Assembly: GCF_001653235.2 (NCBI RefSeq)
Contig: NW_019154043.1
Location: 930,001 to 994,000, forward strand
Direction: 5' to 3'
Origin: Pochonia chlamydosporia 170
Lineage: Eukaryota > Ascomycota > Sordariomycetes > Hypocreales > Clavicipitaceae
DNA: 64,000 bases
In this document: positions 1 through 12,069 of the stretch, in pieces
Numbering within the stretch: the stretch's first letter is position 1
How the letters are laid out: the number at the start of each line of letters is the position of its first letter
Made by a program: the position numbers and the translations under genes
The notes under the pieces: generated by a model
Databases searched by the model: none
The model's input: only the letters and a program-made list of their open reading frames with translations
What the model was told of the DNA's origin: nothing

Positions 1-706
1 GTCGTCGGATTATCTGGCCGATGAAAGATAGAACCTGTGCCGTTTCCGTGCTGGGCAATTCACCGGACAGTCAAGCTTGGAGCCCTACCCTGCACTCTGT
101 CGATCTCGGAAGTATTTGTTGGATGGTCAGCCTCGGTCCTGACCATCTGTTTGAATTTCCTGGTTTCCCACAATTTTTGGCTGACAAGGAGTCATGGCTA
201 TTGGGTTGGTCAAGCTGGTCCAACGTTGTGAATGCTGTCATTGTTGACAGTCGATAAATGGTCCTATTATTCCTGCCTGTCTCAGGTGCTGTGAGTGCCG
301 TGAGTATTTGGTGGCTAATGGACCCAACTATGGGAACCGCAAGAATGCAATGCAACCTAACTAAGACTTCCTGTTCCAATGTTAAATGTTGGAACAATTT
401 CTAATTGGGGGACATTTTGTTCCCCGCGGAGAGAGTTTGCTACATCGCCAATTGTACGGAGCACCATTGCACCAGACGACATCAAAATCCTGGACAGTCA
501 ATCAATTCATGGCGCGGGCAATACTCTAACTGTCTTCTCCCTCTCTCGCACGCAAACTGCTCATTGTCTCGGATGAGTTGATCCGATTGTGAGACACTCA
601 CACTCCCGCTCATTGATTGCGACATCTTGGAGACTTGTCACACCAGCCCAAACCCAGCCTTTTGGAGTTTTGGAGCACAGACAAGGTCGCTCGATTTCCG
701 TTTGAA
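1..706. other. left-edge intergenic region / GMC upstream region
   Basis: I see no convincing gene here. The short ORFs overlap on both strands, lack recognisable domains and cannot be spliced into anything familiar. The last 150 bases are pyrimidine-rich and probably hold the 5' UTR and promoter of the GMC oxidoreductase gene that begins at 707. Confidence 0.5.
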
Positions 707-2742
707 ATGACGAGTCCAATCGAAGCCACAATAGATTCATTTCTCAGGCATTCCTACGACTACATCGTTATTGGGGGCGGCACGGCAGGTCTAGCTGTCG
801 CCTCTCGTCTTGCCGAAGATGCATCACTTACAGTCGGTGTCCTAGAAGCAGGCCGCATAGGCCACGGAGAGGAGAATGTCGATATCCCTGCTTTTTACGG
901 CCGCTCGCTCGGTGGTCCGTTGGATTGGGCATTTGAAACGGAGCCGCAGAGTGGTCTTGGGGGAAGAAAGTTGCCATGGCCGAGGGGAAGAGTGTTGGGC
1001 GGAACGAGTGCCTTGAACTTTATGACATGGGTCCGAGCTGGGAAAGAGGATTATGACAGCTGGGATGCACTGGGGAACCATGGATGGGCTTGGGACGATT
1101 TGCTGTGAGTCTGGAGGATTTTCTTTTTTTTTTTTTTTGCCCATGAGAACGTTCGGTGGGTGGCACAATGAGCATGGCCTGTGTGCAAACCTGGAACATC
1201 ATCCTTTCGTCTTGTCCGACACGTTTACTTTGATTGTCAAGCTAACTTGGCATTCAAAGGCCATTCTTCAAAAAGTCGGAAACTTTCCATCCGCCAAATC
1301 AATCCCTCAAGGAGGAGCACAACGCCACACACGGACCAGAAGCTTTTGGCACGTCTGGTCCCATTCAAATCTCGTACACTCCGGACTATTCACCTTCCCA
1401 CAAGCTATGGCACTCGACGCTTAATGCAGTTGGTGTCAAGACCAACAATGCTCACTTGACGGGATCAAATGTCGGCGTATGGACGAATGTGAACACCGTT
1501 GACCCGAGGACAGCTACTCGTAGCTACTCTACCAGCTACCTCGCTGGAAAACAGACGACAAATCTACATGTTTTGACCGGAGCCATAGTACACGAGATTG
1601 TACTTGTCAAAGATGAATCAAGCAATGAATATGTAGCAAGTGGTGTGAGGTTCGGCCATGACGGCGCGGAACATGTTGTGCCTGTGGCAAGGGAGGTGGT
1701 TTTGTCGGCTGGAACCATACAGTCTCCCCAAATTCTAGAAATGTCTGGCATTGGAAGTCCTGAAGTTCTGGAGAGGGCGGGCATTGCTGTAAAGGTGAAT
1801 AGTCCAATGGTCGGAGAGAATTTGCAAGACCACATTAGTGAGTGTTCACAACCTCATACCCCTTGTTGAAGTACAGTTTACTCACAGCGCGTAGTGGTTG
1901 CCATGATTTTCGAGGTAGATCGCTCGCTATCGAACCCCGATGACCTATTGACAGACGAAGCCGTTATTACAGCCGCCAGGGAGCAATATCTCCGCGAACA
2001 ACGAGGTCCATTCACCATATTGCCATGTTCACTCACATATATTCCCTTCTCTCAGACCATTCCTCCAAATATCCTCGCCGATATGCATTCCAAAGCTGCC
2101 AATATCACGGCCTTTGACCCGGAAAAGCGCGCCATTCTTAGGAAACGCCTTGATGGAACATCGAAACTCGGCCAAATCGAATACATTTTTGACCTTGGCA
2201 ACTGGAGCACGACTTTCAAGGGGGACACTGGCAAGAAATATGGCACCATGCTCCAGATGCTGCAGCACCCGTTCTCCGTGGGATCCATTCATATCCGCCC
2301 CAGCAAAGGACTAACCGGCGACATAAAGCCCATCATTGATCCAGCGTACTACGCCGGCAGCCACGGGCAGGTGGATGCTGAAATTATCAAAGAATGCATT
2401 CGATTTGGCCAAAAGATTGCCCAAACACATCCTCTAGCTAGTATCATCCGTGCTCCTGCGAACCCTACCTCTGATACAGTGGGTGACGACACCAAGTTAC
2501 GGGACTGGGTGAAGGACAATACCATAACGGACTGGCACCCCGTCGGCACATGCGGCATGGGCGGAAAAGCCGGTATCAAAGGAGGAGTAGTTGATGAGAG
2601 ATTGAGGGTCTACGGGGTGAAAGGGCTGAGGGTAGTGGATGCAAGTGTGATGCCCTTGCAGATCAGTGCGCATTTACAAGCGACTGTATATGCTATCGCC
2701 GAAAAGGGGGCGCATATGATTCTTGAGGATGGGAGGAAGTGA
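707..2742 (+). CDS. GMC-family FAD-dependent oxidoreductase
   Basis: Three exons (707-1104, 1260-1837, 1895-2742) give about 607 residues, normal for glucose-methanol-choline oxidoreductases, which oxidise alcohols or sugars with bound FAD. Residues about 17-50 form the Rossmann FAD motif (GGGTAG followed by VLEAG). The GMC signature GRVLGGTSALNFMTWVRAG follows near residue 105, NLQDHI sits near the end of exon 2, and the C-terminal catalytic segment contains DWHPVGTCGMGG and then SAHLQATVYAIAEKGA. Donors are GTGAGT in both introns; the acceptors were chosen because they restore LLPFFKKSE and QDHIMVAMIFEVD, which match the family. Intron 1 (155 nt) carries a run of 15 T. No signal peptide is visible, so an intracellular enzyme is likely. 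The substrate cannot be told. The start at 707 is the first in-frame ATG; the longer upstream frame opens on TTG. Confidence 0.93.
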
Positions 2743-3091
2743 GTAGCTCATCTCTACAGCACTCTGAAAACGAACCTCTGCATCTGTTTTCTTCGGTGGG
2801 AGCAAACTGAACAGCCGGCAGTACAAGTGAAACCAAGTCACACTCTATCTGTTCAATATCTCCATGTGAATGACGACTCGCTCGTTTGCGCGACCACAAA
2901 CTCAACATGCTGAACACAACGAAGGTGAAGTGACCATAAAGTGAAATATGTCGGTTCACTGATGATATGTACATTCCCATTTCGACCAATCTCCCATCTA
3001 TAAACCTTGCCCCCAGGACAATTCGAATACGCCTACAACCCATCACGCAAGCTAGCTTGGGCCAAGTCTACACGCCGTGATATCAACCACC
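2743..3091. other. short intergenic spacer
   Basis: The spacer lies between two plus-strand genes. It must hold the GMC 3' UTR and the promoter of the small Cys/His-rich gene. No gene or clear motif is seen. Confidence 0.4.
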
Positions 3092-3460
3092 ATGTGCGAA
3101 GAACTGGTCCGCATAAAGGAATGCGGCCACAAAATCGGCCGATCAACATGGCGTCCAGCCCACGTTAGAGACTGCCCAACCGCTCAAATGGTCGCTCTAC
3201 GAAACGGCGTGAAGGCTCGTCGCTGCCAACCCCGACCTACCATCATAAGAGCTGTTGTCGACGGACCGTGCAAGGAGATAAAGTGTTTTGTTAAGCTTCA
3301 GATTGTGAAGAAGGGGTGGGTGTGTCACGAGTGTGGTGGTGGGAATGATCCTGGTGTTGCGTCTTGTCTGGGAGTGGTGACGAGGAATGGTGAGAAGGGG
3401 GAGGAGGTGGTTCGGGAGTGTGGGCATGATGCGTGTGGATTGTGCATGGCTAAGATTTGA
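3092..3460 (+). CDS. hypothetical Cys/His-rich small protein
   Basis: A single-exon frame of 122 residues starts at an ATG in good context (CAACCACC before ATG). It holds about 12 cysteines, several paired: ECGHK near residue 11, CKEIKC near 60-65, CHEC near 78-81, ECGHDACGLC near 105-113. This spacing looks like metal-binding knuckles of a zinc ribbon or degenerate RING, but I recognise no named domain. There is no signal peptide or membrane segment. Short fungal proteins of this style with an N-terminal ECGHK are often annotated as hypothetical. The frame could be extended upstream only through a GTG codon at 3077. Zinc binding is inference from cysteine spacing alone. Confidence 0.6.
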   Translation: MCEELVRIKECGHKIGRSTWRPAHVRDCPTAQMVALRNGVKARRCQPRPTIIRAVVDGPCKEIKCFVKLQIVKKGWVCHECGGGNDPGVASCLGVVTRNGEKGEEVVRECGHDACGLCMAKI

Positions 3461-5170
3461 GTGGTAGTGTTGAGTTGGCGTTTTGAGATTTTTTTGATAC
3501 CCTTGTTTCGACGATGGGATGGTTGACAGAGATGATGGGGCGGGATACACAGGAGAGATTGCTTGGACAATGGGAGGAAAGGCATGTTTTATATGCTGTA
3601 TCTTGAGACTGGCGCTAATATTGGGTAGATTCTGACTCGCTCCATACATTCGAGGCTATGCTTCCATGCAAGCGGCAGATATTCAGACTTGGGTATACCT
3701 ACCTTGTAGGAACATGCCTTCTTGTCTTGGAGTATTGTGATGGGAACCTTCAACATCGGTGGACTTCATCAGCGGTGCCTAACGCTCGACACTGTATTTG
3801 CCAGAGCCAGATAACGAGCGCCACGCTACATAATCACATACTCCGTATGCGCAAGTCTAATTAATAGAACACTTCGGTCTCTCCGTGGAAACCACGGCAC
3901 AGGTGGTCTTTACCTACGAAGCGTTAGAGTCACAGTGAGACCAAATTAGAACGAAGTGGTCCTTGGTGAAAGGTTTTTAAACGCAACTTATCCAACTATT
4001 AGTGCTCGAACCTTGGAATGTGGTATGGGTATGCCGGGGAACTGAGCCAAAACGAAGATACCAATAGCGCTTAGGAAGTAAACCTAACCTCCATTATAGG
4101 CTACGAGATCAGTGATGCATCACTCTATAAGACCTTTGGATCGTTTTTAGTGTTAGATCGGCAATCGTGGAGGGCTGAACTATAACAGGTGCCTTGCGCT
4201 TACGAAATTGGTTAACGTAGCAATGAGTAGGGCAGGCTTTGTCGGCCCAGGTGTTTGCTGGTTTTCCGGGAGAAGAGCGTGACGGCCTAGCCACTTATAC
4301 CTGCATCGCATAGAGCTTGTCAATCCGAGTCTAAATCTGATTTCATCGTCTTTGGAGATAGGATTGGGCAACGCAAGCAGCAAGTTGCGACGAGTTAAAA
4401 CTGGAATAAATGGAAATGGAGAGCGGCACATCTCAAACATGGCATTTGAGTGATTGGGACATATCTCATGAGCTGGCCATTTCTGTCATGAATCACACGT
4501 CTATGGTTCTGGTCTCGGAGATTTGATCACCATCCATCGATGTCCGCATGGCAACAGATAGCTCTGTTTGTGTCCGTCTATTGCCTTTTCTTTCCTTTTC
4601 GTTTCTTTTCTCTTTTATTTTGTGGTTTCTGAAACTGAATCATACCATGATCCTATGACATTTCGGGTTGTCGGTGTGGACCACAAGTCCATATCTCCTG
4701 ACCGGTCAGTACCTGTCTTAGACTTGACTGATAAACTCGCTTAATACTGTTTAGGAGCCCAAGTCAGCAGCATTGCTCCTCGCACATAGAACGCCGGCTG
4801 AGATCGGGCTAAAAGCTATAGTTGTCCTTTGCATCCCGTGGCCGCAATATATACCAGATAGTTGTATAGCGTGAAAGCACTGAGGTGTCAGAAAATATCC
4901 ATTACGGAGCGTCAGCACACTCTCTGATGTATTCTCAGGCTGATACCGAACCGACGCGATGGATGCCACTAATTGCCGTGTCTCGGCTGCTGATCCAGCC
5001 GCTGTTACCGCACGACCCTGAAATGTTGACTCACATTCTTCAAGAGAACCCAACTACTACAAGCGTACGAAAAGGAGATGAAGAGACAGGTGTTGTGACC
5101 GAAGAAGCTCGGCTCGGTACGTCCCGCGAGGCAATCTACTTGGATGTTTGGGCGTAGGTGCGGCAATGGC
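3461..5170. other. gene-free stretch
   Basis: Only short, mutually overlapping ORFs without domains are found. A small perfect hairpin (CCGTGG, 3-base loop, CCACGG) lies near 3883-3897. A TC-rich tract lies near 4586-4620. Nothing else is supported. Confidence 0.4.
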
Positions 5171-5250
5171 ATAAAAGTCAAGTATAAAACCCTTTTCCCC
5201 TTCCATAGCCTTCCTCTGCTTTCCACTCTGTCCAGCATCTGAATTTTCCC
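5171..5250 (+). promoter_or_regulatory. TATA-like core promoter of the secreted peptide gene
   Basis: Two TATA-like elements (ATAAAA at 5171, TATAAAAC at 5183-5190) are followed by a pyrimidine-rich tract. They sit about 100-120 bases before the ATG at 5291. This is a usual arrangement for strongly expressed fungal genes. Confidence 0.5.
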
Positions 5251-5290
5251 CATACCATCATCTGAAACATCAATCAACACAAGCCCAAAA

Positions 5291-5524
5291 ATGCAGATTT
5301 CAATCATCATTTTAGCCGCTCTCACGGTGTCAGGTCTAGCCGCGGGAATAAAACCCAGAGGACCGGCGAATCTAGAAAAACGACTAACTTGTAACATACC
5401 GAATCTCGGCTGTTATGGCAATAACGACTGCTGCGGTGGACTCACGTGTGACTTCAGTGAAAGCTGTTGTCTCGACAGTGGCGGTGACGTTGACAAGAGA
5501 CAAAACTGTGGCTGTTGTCGCTGA
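5291..5524 (+). CDS. small secreted cysteine-rich peptide, knottin-like, with Kex2 sites
   Basis: The 77-residue product begins with a hydrophobic signal peptide (about residues 1-18), then a short pro-region ending in EKR at residues 29-31, a typical Kex2 cleavage site. The part after this holds cysteines at 34, 41, 47, 48, 53, 59 and 60, spaced C-x6-C-x5-CC-x4-C-x5-C, which fits the inhibitor-cystine-knot pattern. A second dibasic DKR at 68-70 separates a seven-residue tail with three more cysteines (73, 75, 76). The ATG is preceded by four A residues. It is probably an exported peptide of effector, antimicrobial or signalling type; the target is unknown. I cannot name a family. It has no introns. 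Confidence 0.75.
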   Translation: MQISIIILAALTVSGLAAGIKPRGPANLEKRLTCNIPNLGCYGNNDCCGGLTCDFSESCCLDSGGDVDKRQNCGCCR

Positions 5525-6301
5525 ACCGATACATCAATCTCAAGAAGGAAAGATGCAGTCGTTGTATGGAGTTCTCTGAAGGAGTTTAAGCTCGGCCGAC
5601 TGTTATCGGGCTTCTGTCTTGGCAAGCTATGGTATACAAATGATATAAATTGCAGCTATCAGGGTCATGATTCTCTGTCGAAGGGACTTGAGACAAGCTC
5701 CCTTCTGCGAGTTAAACTTATGAACATTTTCAATCCCTACTGTGACTGCAACATGAGCTATCGCTACAACTCTGCTCGGTGTAAGGCGTACAATCAGTCC
5801 AAAGCTGCATGTCTCTAGGCTGGTAGAGTAGTCAAGCAGTCAGCTGGTCCTGTGTGTAGGCATGCAGGCAGTCATGCACATGTACGACCATAGAAGTGCC
5901 TAAACTTCACAAAGGATTTATCCCACTAGCCCTCACAACTGAATCGACAAGAAAATCGTAATATTGAGAGATGGCGGAAAGGACACAAGTGATTGGCAAG
6001 TGGCAAGTCTGGAAGTCAGGAACAAAACCGTGACACCCAATAAGCCATCTACTGTAACACCGGAAAAGTTTTGCAAGCCAATGTAGTTTAAAAGGATACT
6101 AATTCAAGACTGCTAACTGCCCTCAAAATGCTGTTTAAGTCGATATATACATGTGAACCTTTCTGGCACCATGAAGTATGTGTGAATTTGGGGCAGTGTC
6201 AGCGTACTATGATCAATGGCGCTTCGTGGCATCGTGAAGAATGCGTAAAGAAATCACAGGAATCTCTTTTACAGATCATGTCGTAAACACAGCGTGAAGT
6301 T
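5525..6301. other. convergent intergenic region
   Basis: It lies between the plus-strand peptide gene and the 3' end of the minus-strand NCS1 permease and should contain both 3' UTRs. No gene is seen. Confidence 0.4.
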
Positions 6302-8053
6302 TTAACGTCCAAAATACTTAAGCTCCAAAGCTCGCAACGGTGGAAAAGTGACAATGGTGAAGCCACAGGCAATCCAGAGTCCAACATCACCACCGTCCGC
6401 CAACTTGGCGATAGGACCAGTGTACCAAACCTGAGCCATACCCAAGACAGCACCAGCCCACCCAATCAAGAAGCTTGCGAGAGCTGCGAGCCCGAGCGGC
6501 TGGTACTCTCTGTCCTCCCACCGAGACCAGTCATAGCCTTGGCGACCACGGAACATGAGGTGTTCCATGAGCACAATGAAGAACATAATCATGGCCCAGT
6601 AGCCCATTAGTGCGCAGAAATTCTGAAAAATCGTGAACAATATGTTTCGACCAGCGACTGCCAGGACGAACTCAATGAGAATAAGGACCGTCGACCAAAC
6701 ATATCGGGGAACAGCCTTAAAGTATCGGCCGAGAACTTGGACGCCCAGCGCCGCGGAATAGGTACTCGGGATGCTGTTGGCGATGACGCCAAGAGAAACA
6801 ACCACAGAGCAGAAGCGTCCGAAACCTTTAAGAGGTTCATATCCTGCGACAACCAGAGCTCCAGAACTAACATCGTTGGCAGCAGCCCAGGCAGGGCTGT
6901 TGGCAACCCCGGTGCCGAGACCAATGGCAATGAGGTACACAAAGGTAAAGGCAGTCCATATGCCAGTGAGGGTGAGAAGAAAGATTTTGCGTTTCGATGT
7001 CTTCTCAGGATAGTAGACATAGAAATCAGAGGCGGCGCCGGCCCATGAATTTGGCACGTAGAGGCAAATGTTGAAGAATGACAGCCGTTGAGCAGCGAGA
7101 AGGCTTCCAGTGTTCTGGGAGGGAGTTGAAGCGTCGAAATACGGACCCGCGACGCCAATAAGAATGAAGAGAGCTATTGTTTGGGGAAGCCACGAGTATC
7201 TAGGCTCAGTTAGCAGTCGGTTCTTCATGGCCAAATAGTGTGAACTCGCCTCTCATATTTATGAAACAGGGCCATGCCGAAAACCGCCACGACCCAGCAC
7301 ACAACGCTCACCACGACAATCCCAACAATAATAGTCATCTTTCCGCCGCTGACGGCAGACAAGACTTGTCCGCCGATGATGCCATCGATAGTCGCGTAGC
7401 CAATCATGAGAATGATGTTCAGGAAGCACAAAATCTTGGAGGGCCAGTATCCCATGAAGAATCGTAAGACGACCTAAGAGAGGTTGATATTTTGTCAGCA
7501 ATTTGGTCGGCCGCGTGATGTCATATTTTGTATCTCCTGTAACGAATTGCTTTGCAGATGGCCACGATACAAGGTGTACAAGGAGTCGAAAACTTACCAT
7601 GGTTCGGTTTCCGCTCTGGGGGCCCCAAATGCTCATATAAGCTGTTGTCAGACTGCCAACAAAGGCTCCAAACACGGCGCACATGGCGCAGTCCAAAAAG
7701 CCCAATTGAAAGGCCAAGGGACCAAGCATGGCTGCGGCGAGGTTATTCAGAGAAATGTTTGCGCTGTACCACATGATGGCTACTTGAAGATCGCTGGACC
7801 GCGAAGGTGGTTGACGTTCCTCAGGCAGTACACGAGCAATACCTCGAGCTTCAAAACCCGCCAAATTTTCTATTCGGTTATTGATCTCCCTCAGTTTCGA
7901 CGGCACTGGTAGCTTGGCCGCGACATCGTGTTCGACAGCTGGAGTGTTGGATTCCTCTTCTCTGGAGCCTACTGCGCTTAGCTGTGGGAGCCCCTTCTCG
8001 TTGAATGTTTGAGACTCCTGGTGTCCCGAGTCCGGGGGGTTTAAAGATGCCAT
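6302..8053 (-). CDS. NCS1-family purine/cytosine permease (Fcy2-like)
   Basis: Three exons (8053-7598, 7473-7250, 7199-6302) encode 525 residues, the usual size for Fcy2-type nucleobase:cation symporters of the plasma membrane. The first ~90 residues are a hydrophilic cytosolic tail; about 12 hydrophobic segments follow. Family-like stretches include the first transmembrane region with SANISLNNLAAAMLGPLAF, GPQSGNRTMV, the GYWPSKILCFLNIILMIGYATIDG region and a KYERYSW segment. Intron 1 has GTAAGT. Intron 2 (7249-7200, 50 nt) only keeps the frame if it begins with GCGAGT, a GC-AG intron; the branch point GCTAACTG is present. The real substrate (cytosine, adenine, guanine, hypoxanthine or other) cannot be told. 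Confidence 0.92.
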
Positions 8054-11000
8054 TTTTATTGACGCCGGCTGTTCAGATCCAAATGCTGGGTCGATTCAAC
8101 TGGAGATATGGTGACACAGAGTCCGATCCTCGATCGTGGGGTGGCAGGGGATGTATGCGTGATCTCCTTTCCAGAGATGCAAGTGAGACATGTGCCGCTC
8201 GAACCCTTGGCACGCAACATACGTCGTATACCGTGTTTGCCCAATATAACTGGTCACCTTGTACGCGGGGTCTCTTTGTCGACTTGGACACTGTGGAATT
8301 GCGAGGACTTGAAAGATTTTCGGTATTGGTAGGTGTTGATGTTTGATGTGATAGAACTGGGGGCGCGGGAATCTATTGTAAAGAGGAGATCAAATCGGCA
8401 GTCGATTATTTAAGAGATAAATATACCACAGGGGTAAAAGACTAAGTGAGTATAATAAAAGCCAATATGCGCCAGGCTGAATATTGGCGCCAGTAGTCTT
8501 GCTGTGCAAGCAGATATATGTAATGCAATGCCGGACGTCACCTGTAGGCAAATGGAACTGTTGATAGATCAGAAAGGATGCGAGGTGAACGTCAAAGTTA
8601 ATGTTAGAATTAAAAATACATCGAACAGAACGCCTACATGCAGCTAGCAAACAAACCAACAAACAAGAGACCAGAAGTGCGAACTGCAAGGGTGGCTAGC
8701 GGCGTGATGGTTCGGGGGGTTCGACCTGGCCTGGCTGGTCCATCCAGTGCTGAATACTTGTGATGGTGGAAACGACTAGCTCGAGTTGTGGGATCATCAC
8801 CGTGGAGGACGGAGACTGGACTGAATTCTTACATCCGATCATTGACACCAGACAGATTGGGACTCGGGTCTGTAAACCATGGCAGAAAGCATTGAACATG
8901 GGGCAGAACGGGGACCCCGGCGCCTTGCTGGAGGATTGGAGGATAAAGATCCACTAGAACCGTTGACTTGTTGACTTGGTGCTGCGTCGGCATATCGAAT
9001 GAACAGCCTTGATTCCTTTGACTACTCTGTGCGTGTTGGCAGAGCTTCTCGGTGCGTTTGTGTCGAAAATTTGCATGGAGCAATCGTGTATCCATCATGG
9101 TCGATGTGGTCTGCAGACTTCTTGTTGCAGAGATGGCGCATGCGACTCCTTCACCAGGAACTGGGGAAAATATGTGGGATCACGACTCATCAATTGTGGC
9201 GTGAAACCAATACGAAGATTGGCCGTGAAAATGCTGTGCTCCCTACCATTACGTCCTTGGAGTAGGAAAAGATTGAGGTGGTCTTGTCTCTGATTTCTTT
9301 GCCCGGCCACACAGGTGCATCTCAGTTGTCGAAGGTGTTTGGGTGGCAGAGACCGGCCGGCCAGCTGGCAAGCTGCTACTCCACTCCTTGGTTGCATCGT
9401 GCCTTCCCCTCAGGCTTGACGTGCCTTCTTTTGCACAGACATGGAAGGAAAGAACCACGCCATTGCACTCTAACTCCAATCTGGGACAGATCAAAAGAAC
9501 CCAGTGCCTGTTCCACTCATCGATTCCACTCATCGACCCAAATTTCTCTGACCACCAGTTGAGCAAACGTCGCCAACCAGAACAGACATGGACTGGCCAA
9601 ACAACATTGAAGAAGAATGCATCCGCCACCAATGTTACCTCATGGAATACTAGCGCCACCAAGCCCTGGATTCTTCATCATCAATTCCTTGCGTGGGTTC
9701 CAATTTCCCACCATTCTGCAAGCTTGCGATAGATTCCCGCGAACCAGAAGAGCGCGCAGAAGAGCGCGGTCATGTTCTCGGTGGATAGGTAGGGGCTTTA
9801 TCTGGCCTGGAGAAAGCCCTTGATCATGTTTGGCTCGCTTACAATTCAGCTACTGGCAACAAGGTTCTCGCGTACTCGTTCCGCTGCATCCACCAGCCAT
9901 TCTGACTGGCAGTAACAAATCGCAAGGGGCCCTTCAAAATCCTCGACCGGCCAGGGCAAGGAAATACCCTGCAAGGAAGCAAACATCAGTGTGGAATTGC
10001 GTCAACTGGTTTACCTCGTGGTGAATGGAGAGGCTACTACTCCACGGCTAACACTCCTTTCGGTCATGGTTGAGAGGAACAAGGCCCAAAATTATAATTG
10101 CAATAATTAGCCTGCTTACTGCAAGTATTATCTTGCTGATGCGCCCCTACGAGTATTGGGCTAACAAGAAATGAATCGCCTCTCAGCACCGGCGAGTCCC
10201 ATTTGGGAGTGGCAATGGTGAACCTGAAACGAGGCCGGCTGAACGCTACTAGACTTGCCAAAAGCCAGAACGTGTGAATTACCAACGGCCAAAACGGTTT
10301 GGAGAAGCATGGCCCAATGCTTTCTAGCAATCTCACACTCAGTGAAAGAATGGAGAGAGGTGAACGACTGCACGGGTGGCGGAGGGCTGTAAATACAGAT
10401 TGCCAGCTGCCCCGTCGGCCACTCCAAGCCTCTCACGATGACATGCCGAAGGATATGCCAGCATCTATTGTCATCCATATTTGAATCCTCATGAGAGATT
10501 CATGAAATCGGAACCAGGAGGCATGTGCCTGGTGAGTCCATTCACACTGAACAAACTTGGGACAAGAATCGAGCTTGGTTCATTGCAAAGTGCCATCATG
10601 GTTTGCATGAAATACCAAGACGGATATCCTCAGCAGAGCCGAAAGAGTCCCACCAACCCTGGGCATCCTTGGAGGATCAGCAACGCTTGTGGCTTCCCAG
10701 CCGTCTAGTGGCTGGCCGGAAAGACCGCTTGGCGATCAGGGAACCTGGCCGAGGTGCATGGGGGTTCCTGGAGACTTGTGAGCCGAGCCATTTCGGGGCG
10801 ATTGAAGGCGATTGCGATTGAATGTGGCGTACTGGGGCTTTCTGGGGGCCGAATTGTGGACCGCGCTGAAGTTTTCTCTGAATTATCCCGTCAATGGAGC
10901 TCCAGTGGCCGCGGTAGTTCGTTTCTTGAACAGTTTTGTCGAAGGACAGCCTTTACCTGATGCTTGCGCCTGGTCGACAAGGCTCTTTGCAGTTTTTGGC

Positions 11001-12069
11001 AGATGTTCCGCCGCCAGGGGATGATAGCGCCATCACTGCAATTATGGTAATTGAGCTAGGTACGGAGCCTGGCCCGGAGGACCACATCAGCCAATATGTG
11101 CATAATAAACCAATACCTCGGACAGGCAAGCTTGTGGTGGCCAGCCCACGGTGTCTCCAGCTCTCGGAAATCAGTTCGACAGATATAGGGCTTGTTCCGT
11201 TAAAGAACCAAAAGAAACCCGGGCGTTATTTACAACGTTGCCATGAACAATCTCCAACCAATTTTATCTGTTGAGTCATGAAATTCGGCCCATCTTCCAT
11301 CATACTTTAATGGGCTGAGATACTGGCGCCACCAAGCTATATTTCAAATAAATCTCACCCTTGGGAACCGGGAATCCCTCCTCCTTCCGGCTCGTAGTCT
11401 GCTCCTCTAGCAGCCCCTGTTACTCTTTTCCTGGTAGCAGTGATCCAGACTTGCTGCGTCCTGGTTGACCACTTGCGTTCAACCTGCACCTGGCGGAATT
11501 ACCACTTCCAGGAAGCCCTGTAGGGAACATTGAAGTCGCTCATCCGGTTTGTGGAGCAAAAGGCAAAAGATCATAACCTCGGAAAAACAGACTACTGGCC
11601 CACTAGCTGTATTGCTCTGGTGTGCACGTTGTCTGCAAATGGAAGCCTTTCAACGGTCCCAACAGCTTGGGTGCTGTGTGTGGAAAATTCCTGTCCCCTT
11701 GAGACAGTAATTAGCATCCCGTTTGGGGCTGTAGACTTGATTAAACTGCAAATTTCACGTTAGAGTGCATGCGCGAAGTTACGAAGTGTAGTGGTATATT
11801 TTCAATTCCGACTTCGAGGGTATATCCTCCTGAGGTTATTCTGTAGGTGCCATTCTCTGCTAAATACTTTTCTATAAGATTGCAGATAGTTGATTTGATA
11901 TCAGCATCATCTGTCGCCTGAGACGAAACTGTACATTGGGGCTAATAAATTCCATTACCGCCGTCCATTCCCATACTTCCAAGGCTCATGCATCGTGCAT
12001 ATCACTCCATACCACCTAGATAAAACCATGCTCACCTAAATGCCTCCAGGGTCATCAAGTTGCTGGTCC
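8054..12069. other. 4-kb gene-poor region
   Basis: No ORF here has a recognisable domain, and neighbouring ORFs do not splice into one. The base composition resembles the rest of the window, so this is not an obvious AT-rich repeat or mutated transposon. The right-hand part may hold long regulatory DNA or a non-coding transcript. The first few hundred bases include the promoter of the NCS1 permease. Confidence 0.4.

Noticed and set aside
8999..9293. Overlapping ORFs with several cysteines (second frame)
   Set aside because: No signal peptide, no fitting splice partners; cysteines look like chance.
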